Below are positions 1 through 7,241 of a stretch of DNA of 14,125 nt, in pieces. The notes beneath the pieces were generated by a model. The model ran no database searches, had not been told where the DNA came from, and was given only the letters and a program-made list of their open reading frames with translations. The stretch's first letter is position 1; each line of letters starts with the position of its first letter. The position numbers and the translations under genes were made by a program. Origin of the DNA: Anaerolineales bacterium UBA1136 (GTDB taxonomy: Bacteria > Chloroflexota > Anaerolineae > Anaerolineales > UBA11657); contig DCAJ01000101.1 in the NCBI GenBank assembly GCA_002311455.1, positions 26,599-40,723 on the forward strand, given 5' to 3'.

Positions 1-372
1 AGCAAATGTGGATAGCTGAGGCAGAGCTACGGCCTATATATTTCCGTTGTCATATAGAGCACTGACGTGCGGCGACATTCCATGATAACGTAAACCACCT
101 GCATGGATTCCAGGAGGCACGAAGTTGTGTCCTAGGGTGTATCTATTCATTATGGGAGCCATGCCAGCAGAGTCGCCGAAATCAAATGTGTATTCTCCTT
201 TAGTGAGAGTTGGGCAAGACATAGGTTCTGCAGCTAATAACCTTGTCTCTGTATTGTTGGTAAAATTTTGATGGAGAAATGGAAATGCAAATCCAGAAAA
301 ATTGCTACCTCCGCCAATACAACCAATGACCACATCAGGATATTCTCCAGCTAGGTCGAACTGTTCTGTGAT
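1..372 (-). pseudogene. trpB2: TrpB-type 2 tryptophan synthase beta-like enzyme, C-terminal fragment, decayed
   Basis: The minus-strand frame from about 372 down to the window edge reads as the C-terminal part of a TrpB2 (TrpB-like PLP-dependent) enzyme. This family joins indole and serine to make tryptophan. Visible family blocks, in order, are EQFDLAGEYPDVVIG, the PLP-phosphate loop CIGGGSNFSG, an FDFGDSAG block, and TLGHNFVPPGIHAGGLRYHG. The frame meets TAG at 34-36 after ALYDNGNI, but family-like sequence (AVALPQLSTFA) continues in frame beyond it, so the stop looks like a nonsense mutation, probably of a Glu codon. The N-terminal half, including the PLP lysine region, is absent: upstream the DNA switches to an unrelated solute-binding gene near 365-380. 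The fragment also runs off the window. Family identity comes from recalled motifs, not from a search. The gene cannot make a working enzyme as it stands, unless the sequence is misassembled. Confidence 0.8.
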
Positions 373-1568
373 TTGGAATCTAATTTGAACGGGCCACGGG
401 GACTTGCAAAACTGACTTGGCGCAGGTATTCGAGCAGTCTACTAGTATTGCTAGTGTCCCCCTGTACCTCATTCAATATATGAGAAATTATTTTACCAGT
501 ATCATAGCCCTGTACTGCAATAACATTGGCATCTGCATTAGTGCGGTTCTTGTATGCAGTAGTAAACTTCCTGTTAGTTTGATTATCAAGTAAAGGAGCC
601 CAGTGTAGTCCGCTTCTTGCCCCCAATACAGCGGATCCTTGTGCAGGTAACACATCCTCTTCAACTGCAAAACCGGAACATACCAGAGGTATGTCCTTGC
701 TTAGCCCAAACTCGTTATAGGCTTTTACAAATGCCACCGCAGCACTTCCGCTATAAAAACAGAAAACCATAGGTGGGTTTGATTTGCGAATCTCTGTAAT
801 GAATGGTGCTGGATCTCCCATGGACTGGAATGGTGTAAATTGCTTACCTAGTATCACGCCACCAGCTGATTGGAAGCTATGGGCGAATGCATCAACCATA
901 TTGTGGCCAGCACCATAATCTGGTGCAGTCATGAACAATGAACACTTTGTTGGCCACATTTTCATAAGTCTATAATCCAAGTGGCCAATTTGGTTGCCAG
1001 TTACTGAAAGAAGACCGCCAAATATAAGGCGATTTCATGTCTCGGCTGATTTTATTCCCTCCGGCGTTGGCACAAATAAGTATTTTTGTTGTTGTGGAAA
1101 TATTCTCGGAGTCCGTAGAGTACCCCTGTACTGACTATTCCAGCTACTAAATCGACTTCATCTTGCTCAATCAGTTTGCGCGCCTTTTTGCTGTGCTATA
1201 TCAGGTTTCATCTCTGTGTCTTCAGCGACAATTTTGATATTTCGCCCACCTGCCTGATTACCTATTTCATCAAGATACATTTCCAACCCAGCCGTGATGC
1301 TATCGCCCAAAGCAGCGTATATTCCCGAGTATGGCAATAGCACACCTATTCTAATTGGTAAATTTGTGCTACTTCCACCACCACTGCTACTACTACAAGC
1401 AGTTGCCAGGGTACTACCTGCATATGCCACGGCTCCTGCTCCAGCTATCTTAAGTAGGTTGTGCCGAGAATAAGATTGGATTATCGCGTAAGTAAAATCT
1501 GTTTTGGAGTATCGCTCATCGTATGGCTGCCTACAACAAAAAATTTTGATATACGATTGTAGAAACAC
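361..1568 (-). pseudogene. ABC-type (branched-chain amino acid/urea-type) solute-binding lipoprotein, multiply broken
   Basis: This is a Peripla_BP_6/LivK-like solute-binding lipoprotein, which would capture a small amide or amino-acid-like ligand outside the membrane for an ABC importer. From the N-terminus one sees SRHNLLKIAGAGAVAYAGST, a lipobox-like LATAC followed by a Ser/Gly linker, then PIRIGVLLPYSGIYAALG and the conserved lobe-1 start. Reading must change frame near 1181-1190 (A5 run on the coding strand), near 1078-1090 (another A5 run) and near 930-942 (ttcat repeated). An in-frame TAG at 970-972 sits where Trp is plausible (LGL-stop-TYENVANKVF). The last segment (980-361) contains FMTAPDYGAGHNMVDAF and ASPRGPFKLDSKSQN, then is cut off where TrpB2 sequence begins. 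The first codon is unclear; GTG at 1566-1568 opens the frame. No permease or ATPase gene is nearby. Two of the shifts lie in A runs and could be sequencing errors, but the combined damage argues for real decay. Confidence 0.85.
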
Positions 1569-1654
1569 CTTTATAGATTACTTTTTCACTTTGAGTTCAC
1601 ACGTAATAGAAATGTTGAGATCTTGAATCACTACACTACCGCACTTCATGTGTG

Positions 1655-2500
1655 TTACTTCAACAACTGTTTCAACATCTCACCTCTTTTTTCTCGAAGT
1701 GCTATACCGCTGGCACCGCGCTGCGTTCCAATTATTTCAGCTAGGATTGAAAGTGCCACTTCAGCGGGAGACTCAGCACCTATATCAAGTCCTGCAGGGG
1801 TATGTACTTGTCTCAATATCGAAGGATCAATATCATTTGCAATAAGGCGTCGGAATAGTTCTCTAGCTTTAGATGGGCTAGAAACCAGTGATATAAAGGC
1901 TGGTTTTGCTGCAAGAGCTTGTTCTAATGCAGGTAAATCATAACCCCAGGTTGTGATAACGACATAAGTGTTCGAGTTTATGGGTTCCGGTATTGGACCT
2001 AGAGTTTCAGAAGTTTCCTCATAATCAACTATGTGAATTGCATCGACATCTGGAAAGCGATCATTGTTTGCCCAGTCTTTACGATCGTCTATTATCACAA
2101 TGCGCATGTCTAGGATGGCAGCGATCTTCGCCAGAGGCTGTGCGATATGTCCTGCACCAACAATTAATAATGTAGGGTCTGGTCGTAGTACTTCCATAAG
2201 TATGTCTACTGCTCCGCCACATAGTCCCACTGATCCGCTTCTACCATTTGGATCAAAAACATAGTTCTTTAGCTCTTTGTTTCCGTTAGAAAGTAACTTC
2301 AGAGCATCTTCTATAACTCTGTGCTCGAGTGTACCTCCACCTACAGTTCCCCGTATATCACCGCTACCTAGGATCAACATTCTGGCTCCTAGATGTCTGG
2401 GTGCTGAACCACGAGCTCGTACTACGGTGGCCAAGCACGAGGTCCTACCTGCCTTGAGCTCCTGAGTGGCTGCTTGGGTAACTTGCAGGAATTCGCTCAT
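1655..2500 (-). CDS. xdhC: XdhC/CoxI family protein (molybdenum hydroxylase maturation)
   Basis: A 281-residue protein of the XdhC/CoxI family. Known members bind molybdenum cofactor, promote its sulfuration and insert it into xanthine dehydrogenase or CO-dehydrogenase-type hydroxylases in the cytoplasm. The N-terminal XdhC/CoxI domain shows GSAPRHLGARMLI (31-43), GTVGGGTLE (51-59) and CGGAVDILME (94-103), with the conserved Cys94. A Rossmann-like C-terminal domain starts with VGAGHIAQPLA (114-124) and ends with HTPAGLDIGAESPAEVAL (233-250), the family's closing signature. Both domains are present, so the length is normal for a two-domain XdhC. The ATG at 2498-2500 starts just before the conserved N-terminus, but no clear SD is seen. 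No hydroxylase subunit lies in the window, so its client enzyme is encoded elsewhere. The broken solute-binding gene follows 86 nt downstream on the same strand. Confidence 0.9.
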   Translation of the reverse strand: MSEFLQVTQAATQELKAGRTSCLATVVRARGSAPRHLGARMLILGSGDIRGTVGGGTLEHRVIEDALKLLSNGNKELKNYVFDPNGRSGSVGLCGGAVDILMEVLRPDPTLLIVGAGHIAQPLAKIAAILDMRIVIIDDRKDWANNDRFPDVDAIHIVDYEETSETLGPIPEPINSNTYVVITTWGYDLPALEQALAAKPAFISLVSSPSKARELFRRLIANDIDPSILRQVHTPAGLDIGAESPAEVALSILAEIIGTQRGASGIALREKRGEMLKQLLK

Positions 2501-2509
2501 TTATAACAG

Positions 2510-2747
2510 GCGTATTGTTATTAAAGGTACAAAAAAAGTAATCGTGTGCATTTGTATCCACTAAACCCAATTTCGGCAGCAGTTCACGGAAGCAGTGTAT
2601 CAGTTCAATCGTAGCAATGTCAAGTTCATTCCGCAGCAATCTTTGTTACTGGTCAATTGCATCTATAAACTATATATGTAGCTCTGGATTTTCCAATGGC
2701 ACTATCAAATTGGTGTCGATCACAAGAATTATTTGTGTTTTGGTGGC
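2510..2747 (-). pseudogene. Possible PIN-domain toxin relic in the xdhC/MFS divergent region
   Basis: Between the divergent xdhC and MFS genes, one minus-strand frame reads ATKTQIILVIDTNLIVPL, which resembles the start of a PIN-domain nuclease (hydrophobic strand, then DTN with the first metal-binding Asp). The frame is interrupted by TAG at 2670-2672 and TAA at 2646-2648, but stays open between and after them (LLRNELDIATIELIHCFREL and onward) to TAA at 2445-2447, inside the start of xdhC. There is no start codon with an SD and no antitoxin gene. The DTN motif is short and could be chance. This stretch otherwise contains the unrecognised promoters of both flanking genes. Confidence 0.22.
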
Positions 2748-2815
2748 CTATCGAGCAAATTGTTAGTTAGAAATCTCTTTCGTCTTTCTAGAGAGATGAT
2801 AGACTTCTACGGATT

Positions 2816-4078
2816 ATGAGTACTACGCAAAATATTGATACAGCAATTACAAGGCGTATTACTACAACATTGTTTATCACCAAAAGCCTGCACTCCACTG
2901 CCCTAGTAGGATTACTCACTGTTACACCTATAATTGCAGTAAACCTTACTGGTAATGATATAGCTGTTGGTTTACCAGCAACATTGGTGCTTATTGGTCG
3001 TGCTATTGCGGCTTATCCAATAGGATGGTTAATGGATCGTTTAGGCCGTAGGACTGGCCTTAATGTCGGTTTTCTGGTTGCAATCTTTGGTATGAGTTTG
3101 AGTGCCATTGCTGTCGTGAATGGTATTTTGTGGCTTTTTCTGTCAGGCTCTTTCTTTCTTGGGATGTCTCGCAGTGCTGTAGAACAGATGCGTTTTATAG
3201 CCGCTGAGGTGCAACCTGAAGGAAGACGTGCTCACGCCATTGGCCTGATTGCTTTTTCCAGCACTATAGGGTCATTGTCCGGCAGCCTGTTAATGGATAC
3301 TAGCCCCAATTTGACAGTGTTGATTGGAATACCAATTCTAGCAATCCCATTTGTTTTAGCTGTTGTTCTCATGTTCATAGGTCTCTTACTAAATCAATTA
3401 TTCTTGCATCCAGATCCATTGGATGTCAGCAGAAAATTGGAAGCCAGCAATACACAGACTGAGACAAAACAAGTAGGCAGTGCCCGTTCTATGCGCCAGA
3501 TATTTGTGCAGTACGAGGTAATATTGGCAGCAGGCGTAATGGCTATATCGTGGTTGGGAATGACAGTTGTCATGCAGGTCACTCCTTTGCACATGAATTA
3601 TGAGGGCTATCAAGTACCTACTATATCCAGGGCTGTGATGATACATAGCTTGGGTATGTTTGCTTTTTCTTCAGTAACAGGGTGGCTAACAAGTAGTATT
3701 GGAAGACTTCCAGTAGTTGCGATTGGAATTGTATTGTTGATTATTGCCGGGATTTGTGGGTGTTTCGCTCAAACACTTATAACATTATATATTGCAGTGT
3801 TTTTGCTCGGAGTCGGCTGGAATTTTTGTTACATTGCTGGCTCGGCGATGCTGTCTGACCAACTACAGTCAGAGGAACGTGGACGAGCGCAGGGTGTTAG
3901 TGAAGCTTTCATAGGTGTAACTGCCGCTATTGGAAGTGTTACAAGCGGATTTGTGTACGCTAGTTATGGGTACATGGGTTCAAATTTAATTGTAATAGGC
4001 TCCTCAGTTTTACTATTCGTCATCTTTGCTCTACTAGGTAAACCTAATATTCAGACTTCCGGTTCTGTATCCTGATTA
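2816..4078 (+). CDS. MFS transporter, probable 12-TM exporter
   Basis: A 419-residue major facilitator superfamily protein of the inner membrane, probably a proton-driven exporter of small molecules. Substrate cannot be told. About twelve hydrophobic segments are visible, in two halves separated by a hydrophilic loop (about 193-228, including SRKLEASNTQTETKQVGSA). The loop 2-3 signature (motif A) is clear as GWLMDRLGRRTGL (70-82), and a degenerate copy, GWLTSSIGRLPV, stands at 289-300 in the second half, as expected from the family's internal duplication. The length is typical. The ATG at 2816 is used because it precedes the first helix by the usual short tail; no good SD is seen (the nearest purine run, gagaga, is about 18 nt away). 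The next gene on the strand begins 39 nt after the stop, so the two may be co-transcribed. It diverges from xdhC. Confidence 0.9.
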
Positions 4079-4117
4079 ACACGAATCTCTGGCTCAGAAG
4101 TTGCAGTTTGGTATCGC

Positions 4118-4789
4118 ATGACTATTGTATCTAATGCTAATCCTGATGGAATAGATTACTGGCACGAGAATCCAGTAACTAGGATTGGTTGGGAATTGCT
4201 CGAGCGAGAACCGCATGTGCTAGAAGTAGGAGATATTGTACATGTCCAGGGACGCAGTCTTTTTTCAAGGATCATAAGATGGGTAACTAGTTCATCGACT
4301 GAGAAGCTGTCATGGTCTTCTCACAGCGCATTGGTTCTAGAAGTTGGAAATTCTATTAAAGTTATAGATACTGTTGGAGTCCGAATCGCAGATAGGACTA
4401 TTCGATCGTATCAAACTTTGAAATCGAAGGTCCTTGTGTCGCGTGTGCCCGGAGGATTGAGTACGAAACAGAAAGAAATGATGGTGGCAAAAGCACTTGA
4501 GTATGAGGGGCGTTTGTACGGAGTATTTAAGTTGTTTGCACATGCACTGGATCGTTTCCTTGACAATCGATATGTGTTCCGTCGGTTGGCAACAATGGAT
4601 CAATACCCTATATGTTCGTGGATTGTTGCCTATTGTTACAAACGAGTATTAGGATTGCTGTTTGGAAGCCTTCCCAACGCAGCTCAGCCGGATGATATTC
4701 TAGACTACTGCGTAGCCAGTCGGTGGACATGCGTGTGGGTAGATTCGTCGAGAACACTCGAAGAATGTAAGCGGGCTTATGTTGCCTGA
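4118..4789 (+). CDS. Permuted papain-like (NlpC/P60, YiiX/YaeF-type) hydrolase
   Basis: A 223-residue protein with the layout of the circularly permuted NlpC/P60 group (YiiX/YaeF-like). Members are thiol hydrolases or acyltransferases acting on amide or ester bonds; substrates of bacterial members are mostly unknown. VGDIVHVQG (37-45) opens the fold, followed by WSSHSALVLEVG (66-77) carrying the probable catalytic His69. The probable nucleophile Cys166 lies C-terminal to it in YPICSWIVAYCY (163-174), so the His-before-Cys order marks the permutation. A PDDILDY block (191-197) near the end also fits. No signal peptide or membrane helix is visible, so a cytoplasmic site is likely. It lies 39 nt after the MFS gene on the same strand and its stop is only 9 nt from the convergent protease stop, with no room for a terminator. 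An SD is lacking. Family call is by motif order and is moderately secure. Confidence 0.7.
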   Translation: MTIVSNANPDGIDYWHENPVTRIGWELLEREPHVLEVGDIVHVQGRSLFSRIIRWVTSSSTEKLSWSSHSALVLEVGNSIKVIDTVGVRIADRTIRSYQTLKSKVLVSRVPGGLSTKQKEMMVAKALEYEGRLYGVFKLFAHALDRFLDNRYVFRRLATMDQYPICSWIVAYCYKRVLGLLFGSLPNAAQPDDILDYCVASRWTCVWVDSSRTLEECKRAYVA

Positions 4790-4798
4790 TGATTTGTG

Positions 4799-5971
4799 TT
4801 AGTGCTGACTCTCACCTAGAGTAATGGTAACAGTGCGCAAATCTTGCTCTCGGACTATCGAAGCAGTAATTGTATCTCCTGGCTGGTGAGACATCAGTAC
4901 ATTTATAAATGGATGGTCTCCATCAAGAGGTGTGTCGTCCATCTTAACAATAATGTCACCGGCTTGGAGACCAGCTATATCGGCAGCTGAACCACTTGTT
5001 ACTCGATTTATGTAAATACCCCATTCTACAGGAAGGTTATATACCCAAGAAATTCTCGGTGTTACTGATTCCCAAGTGATTCCAAGGTATGGTCGAGCTA
5101 CACGACCATTTTCAATCAGCTGCTTACTGATTGCTCCCATAGTGTTCGAAGCTACTGCAAATCCCAGGCCTTCGGTAACCAACCTGCCAGAACTGCCACC
5201 CCTTACGATGAGGGTGTTCAGACCGATAACTTGGCCGGCCAAGTTAACTAGTGGTCCTCCGGAATTACCTTGATTTATAGCCGCATCGGTTTGTATTAAA
5301 TCTTCTAATTGGTATCCCATTCCCGTATCAACTGTTCTTCCTGTAGCACTAACTACACCCACGGTCACTGTATTTTTAAAGTCGCCAAGAGGGCTGCCAA
5401 TTGCAATTACTGTTTCACCAGGTCTAAGAACATCTGAGTTTCCCAGAGACGCCACTCCTGGCAGAGGAGGTTGCACTTGAAGTACTGCTATATCTGCATA
5501 GGCATCTGATCCTACCAATGTGGCTTGGGCAGTTTCACCGTCCATGAACACAACTGATAGAGTGTCGTGACCTGCAATTACATGATCGTTAGTCAGCAAG
5601 TATCCATTGTCGGATAAAATTACTCCAGAGCCAGACCCTTGTTCAGTACCATTTCTAGATATATTAAGTACTGTTACTACAGATGGACTAATCAGCTCTA
5701 CCGCTTCAGTAATAGCAGTAGTAATCTCTATAGATTTTGTTGCTAGACTTATCTCATTGTTAGGTTCTAATATAGTTGATGTTGGTACTGCAATTATTGG
5801 TGTCGATACTGACTTCAAAGAGTCGATACTTGAGACAAAAATAGAAGTCGGGGTAGGTGTTACAGAGTTTCTTACAGCAAGATACACTGCTGCTCCACCT
5901 GTCAGAGCTCCAGATGCTGCGGCTAAGGCGACAATGAAAACTAATGGAAAAGTAAGTGTAGAGCGATTCAT
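4799..5971 (-). CDS. HtrA/DegP-like serine protease with one PDZ domain, membrane anchored
   Basis: A 390-residue trypsin-like protease of the HtrA/DegP family, which degrades or refolds damaged exported proteins. An N-terminal hydrophobic segment (about 8-33) anchors or exports it, followed by a Ser/Thr/Pro-rich linker (35-80) that suits a surface-exposed stalk. The protease domain has the full triad: His130 in LLTNDHVI, Asp160 in YADIAVL, and Ser237 in QGNSGGPL. A single PDZ domain spans about 295-387, with the ligand loop at RPYLGI (293-298) and GSAADIAGLQAGDIIVKMD (327-345). Length and layout match single-PDZ DegS/HtrA proteins of Gram-positive and Chloroflexota-like bacteria. Its ATG overlaps the stop of the upstream glycosyltransferase gene (TAATG at 5969-5973), and an AGGA SD lies inside that gene, so translation is likely coupled. 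It converges on the papain-like gene with a 9-nt gap. Confidence 0.95.
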   Translation of the reverse strand: MNRSTLTFPLVFIVALAAASGALTGGAAVYLAVRNSVTPTPTSIFVSSIDSLKSVSTPIIAVPTSTILEPNNEISLATKSIEITTAITEAVELISPSVVTVLNISRNGTEQGSGSGVILSDNGYLLTNDHVIAGHDTLSVVFMDGETAQATLVGSDAYADIAVLQVQPPLPGVASLGNSDVLRPGETVIAIGSPLGDFKNTVTVGVVSATGRTVDTGMGYQLEDLIQTDAAINQGNSGGPLVNLAGQVIGLNTLIVRGGSSGRLVTEGLGFAVASNTMGAISKQLIENGRVARPYLGITWESVTPRISWVYNLPVEWGIYINRVTSGSAADIAGLQAGDIIVKMDDTPLDGDHPFINVLMSHQPGDTITASIVREQDLRTVTITLGESQH

Positions 5972-6936
5972 TAATCTCTTCCTATTGTCACCCGTTTCAA
6001 TATACCAACGGGATACCCCGTCATTTTTGCTAGGTCTCCTGTCATACGTACTATAGGTAGCAACAACATTGCATTGACCCGGTCTAATGTTGGTAATTCA
6101 CGCCACAGGATCTTCACACGTATTATCGGTCTTCGTATGTATGCCATGCCTGCAATGATTCCCAGTAACCATATGGCAGGGTTTACTGTAAGCGCTGCAT
6201 ATACACCAAGAGGCACTGCGATCAAGTATGTGAAATACCTTATGAAATGAATGTGTAGGAACAACCCTGCGTGACCATCGCCAGATGCATAATTATAGTA
6301 TTGGCGAGCAAATCTCTTTATGGTACTACGTGGTTGAAATTGAACCAATGCTTCGGGTACGAAAGTGAATTTTCCAAAACATTCTATCATCTTTAGGTCG
6401 AAGACTACATCTTCTGAATAATCCAACCACTCTGGATATCCACCTACTGTTACCCACGCTTGTTTGCGAAAAGCTACTGAACGGCTGGAAGGTAAAAATG
6501 TTTGTGGCCTAATGTCTTCTAACACTGGTAATACAGTGGCTCCCATTGCTGTTTCAAACACAGTCTTAGCATCTGTGCAGAAAAAACCTGCTGCATGCAT
6601 TACTTCTCGTTGTTCGAAACATGCAGTAAGCATTTCAAGCCAGTCTGGTCGCAGTCGGACACCGGCATCGGTCACAGCTATTATGTCTCCACGAGACTCG
6701 TGTATTGCAACATTCCTTCCAGTAGAGATGTTGGCACCAGGCCGACGTAGTATTTTGAGAGGGACTTGGTCAGAATATTCTGACATAATTGAAACAGTAT
6801 TGTCACTGGATCCCCCATCACACACTATTAACTCATCCGGTAACCGAGTTTGTTCTAGAATGGAATCAAACAAACGCCGTATGTTTGATTCTTCATTATG
6901 TACAGTAATGGCTAGGGAGATTTGCATGCGTGACAT
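5971..6936 (-). CDS. Family 2 glycosyltransferase with C-terminal membrane helices
   Basis: A GT-A fold, family 2 glycosyltransferase of 321 residues when started at the ATG at 6934-6936. The frame is open up to 7023, but the added 29 residues have no family character, and the conserved domain starts right after this ATG. Seen: AITVHNEES (9-17), the nucleotide-binding strand VCDGGSSDNT (38-47), VTDAGVRLRPDW (88-99) in the place of the usual DXD site (only one Asp, in DAG), and the acceptor/base block SEDVVFDL (174-181). Hydrophobic segments near 234-252 and 253-267 suggest membrane attachment, so the enzyme would act at the inner face of the membrane on a lipid or cell-surface glycan. Its stop codon shares a base with the protease start, so the two probably form one transcript. 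An alternative start three codons later (6925-6927) is possible. Donor and acceptor sugars are unknown. Confidence 0.88.
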   Translation of the reverse strand: MSRMQISLAITVHNEESNIRRLFDSILEQTRLPDELIVCDGGSSDNTVSIMSEYSDQVPLKILRRPGANISTGRNVAIHESRGDIIAVTDAGVRLRPDWLEMLTACFEQREVMHAAGFFCTDAKTVFETAMGATVLPVLEDIRPQTFLPSSRSVAFRKQAWVTVGGYPEWLDYSEDVVFDLKMIECFGKFTFVPEALVQFQPRSTIKRFARQYYNYASGDGHAGLFLHIHFIRYFTYLIAVPLGVYAALTVNPAIWLLGIIAGMAYIRRPIIRVKILWRELPTLDRVNAMLLLPIVRMTGDLAKMTGYPVGILKRVTIGRD

Positions 6937-7117
6937 TATAGCTTGGTCCAGAATAAAGTTAGTGAATATGCAGTAGTTTGTTAATACGTGTTTCACTACA
7001 TCTATATTATATATATAACACAATAGTAATAATATGATAATGGTGTAAATGGGTCTGTTGAATTATCATTGTGAATGAATATAATTACACAAGTGATAAC
7101 TTGAATTTATAATTTAA

Positions 7118-7141
7118 TAGCACATTAGCACATTAGCACAT
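7118..7141. repeat. Three perfect tandem copies of TAGCACAT
   Basis: Within the divergent region between the glycosyltransferase and transaldolase genes, the 8-mer TAGCACAT occurs three times head to tail without a mismatch. It ends 7 nt before the large dyad at 7149-7182. Such direct repeats in a promoter region can be iterated binding sites for a regulator, or simple slippage repeats. Nothing here decides between them. Confidence 0.75.
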
Positions 7142-7148
7142 AGTTTAG

Positions 7149-7182
7149 ATTGTATTATGCGGTATTTACCGTGCAATACAAT
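7149..7182. promoter_or_regulatory. 34-bp imperfect dyad upstream of the transaldolase gene
   Basis: The arms ATTGTATT/AATACAAT and CGGTA/TACCG face each other around a TT centre (7165-7166), separated by a 3-nt step (ATG on the left, TGC on the right). As DNA it is a two-fold symmetric operator-like site. As RNA from the plus strand it would form a nearly continuous hairpin, because two of the three step positions become U:G or G:U pairs. It lies 59 nt before the transaldolase ATG. The surrounding 305-bp gene-free stretch (6937-7241) is very AT-rich and must hold both divergent promoters, although no convincing -35/-10 pair could be chosen. Confidence 0.6.
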
Positions 7183-7241
7183 TAGGATATAAACAAGATA
7201 TACGAGCACAACATAAGAATAATGATAATAGGATCTAATAA

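Noticed and set aside
5607..6056. 149-codon plus-strand frame opposite the protease start
   Set aside because: It is antisense to the linker and protease region of the htrA-like gene, whose triad and PDZ domain are clear.
6464..6976. 170-codon plus-strand frame opposite the glycosyltransferase
   Set aside because: It is a shadow of the GT2 gene, which has complete motifs in the minus frame.
6937..7023. Glycosyltransferase start at 7023
   Set aside because: The extra 29 residues are AT-rich-encoded and unlike the family; the GT2 domain begins right after the ATG at 6934-6936.
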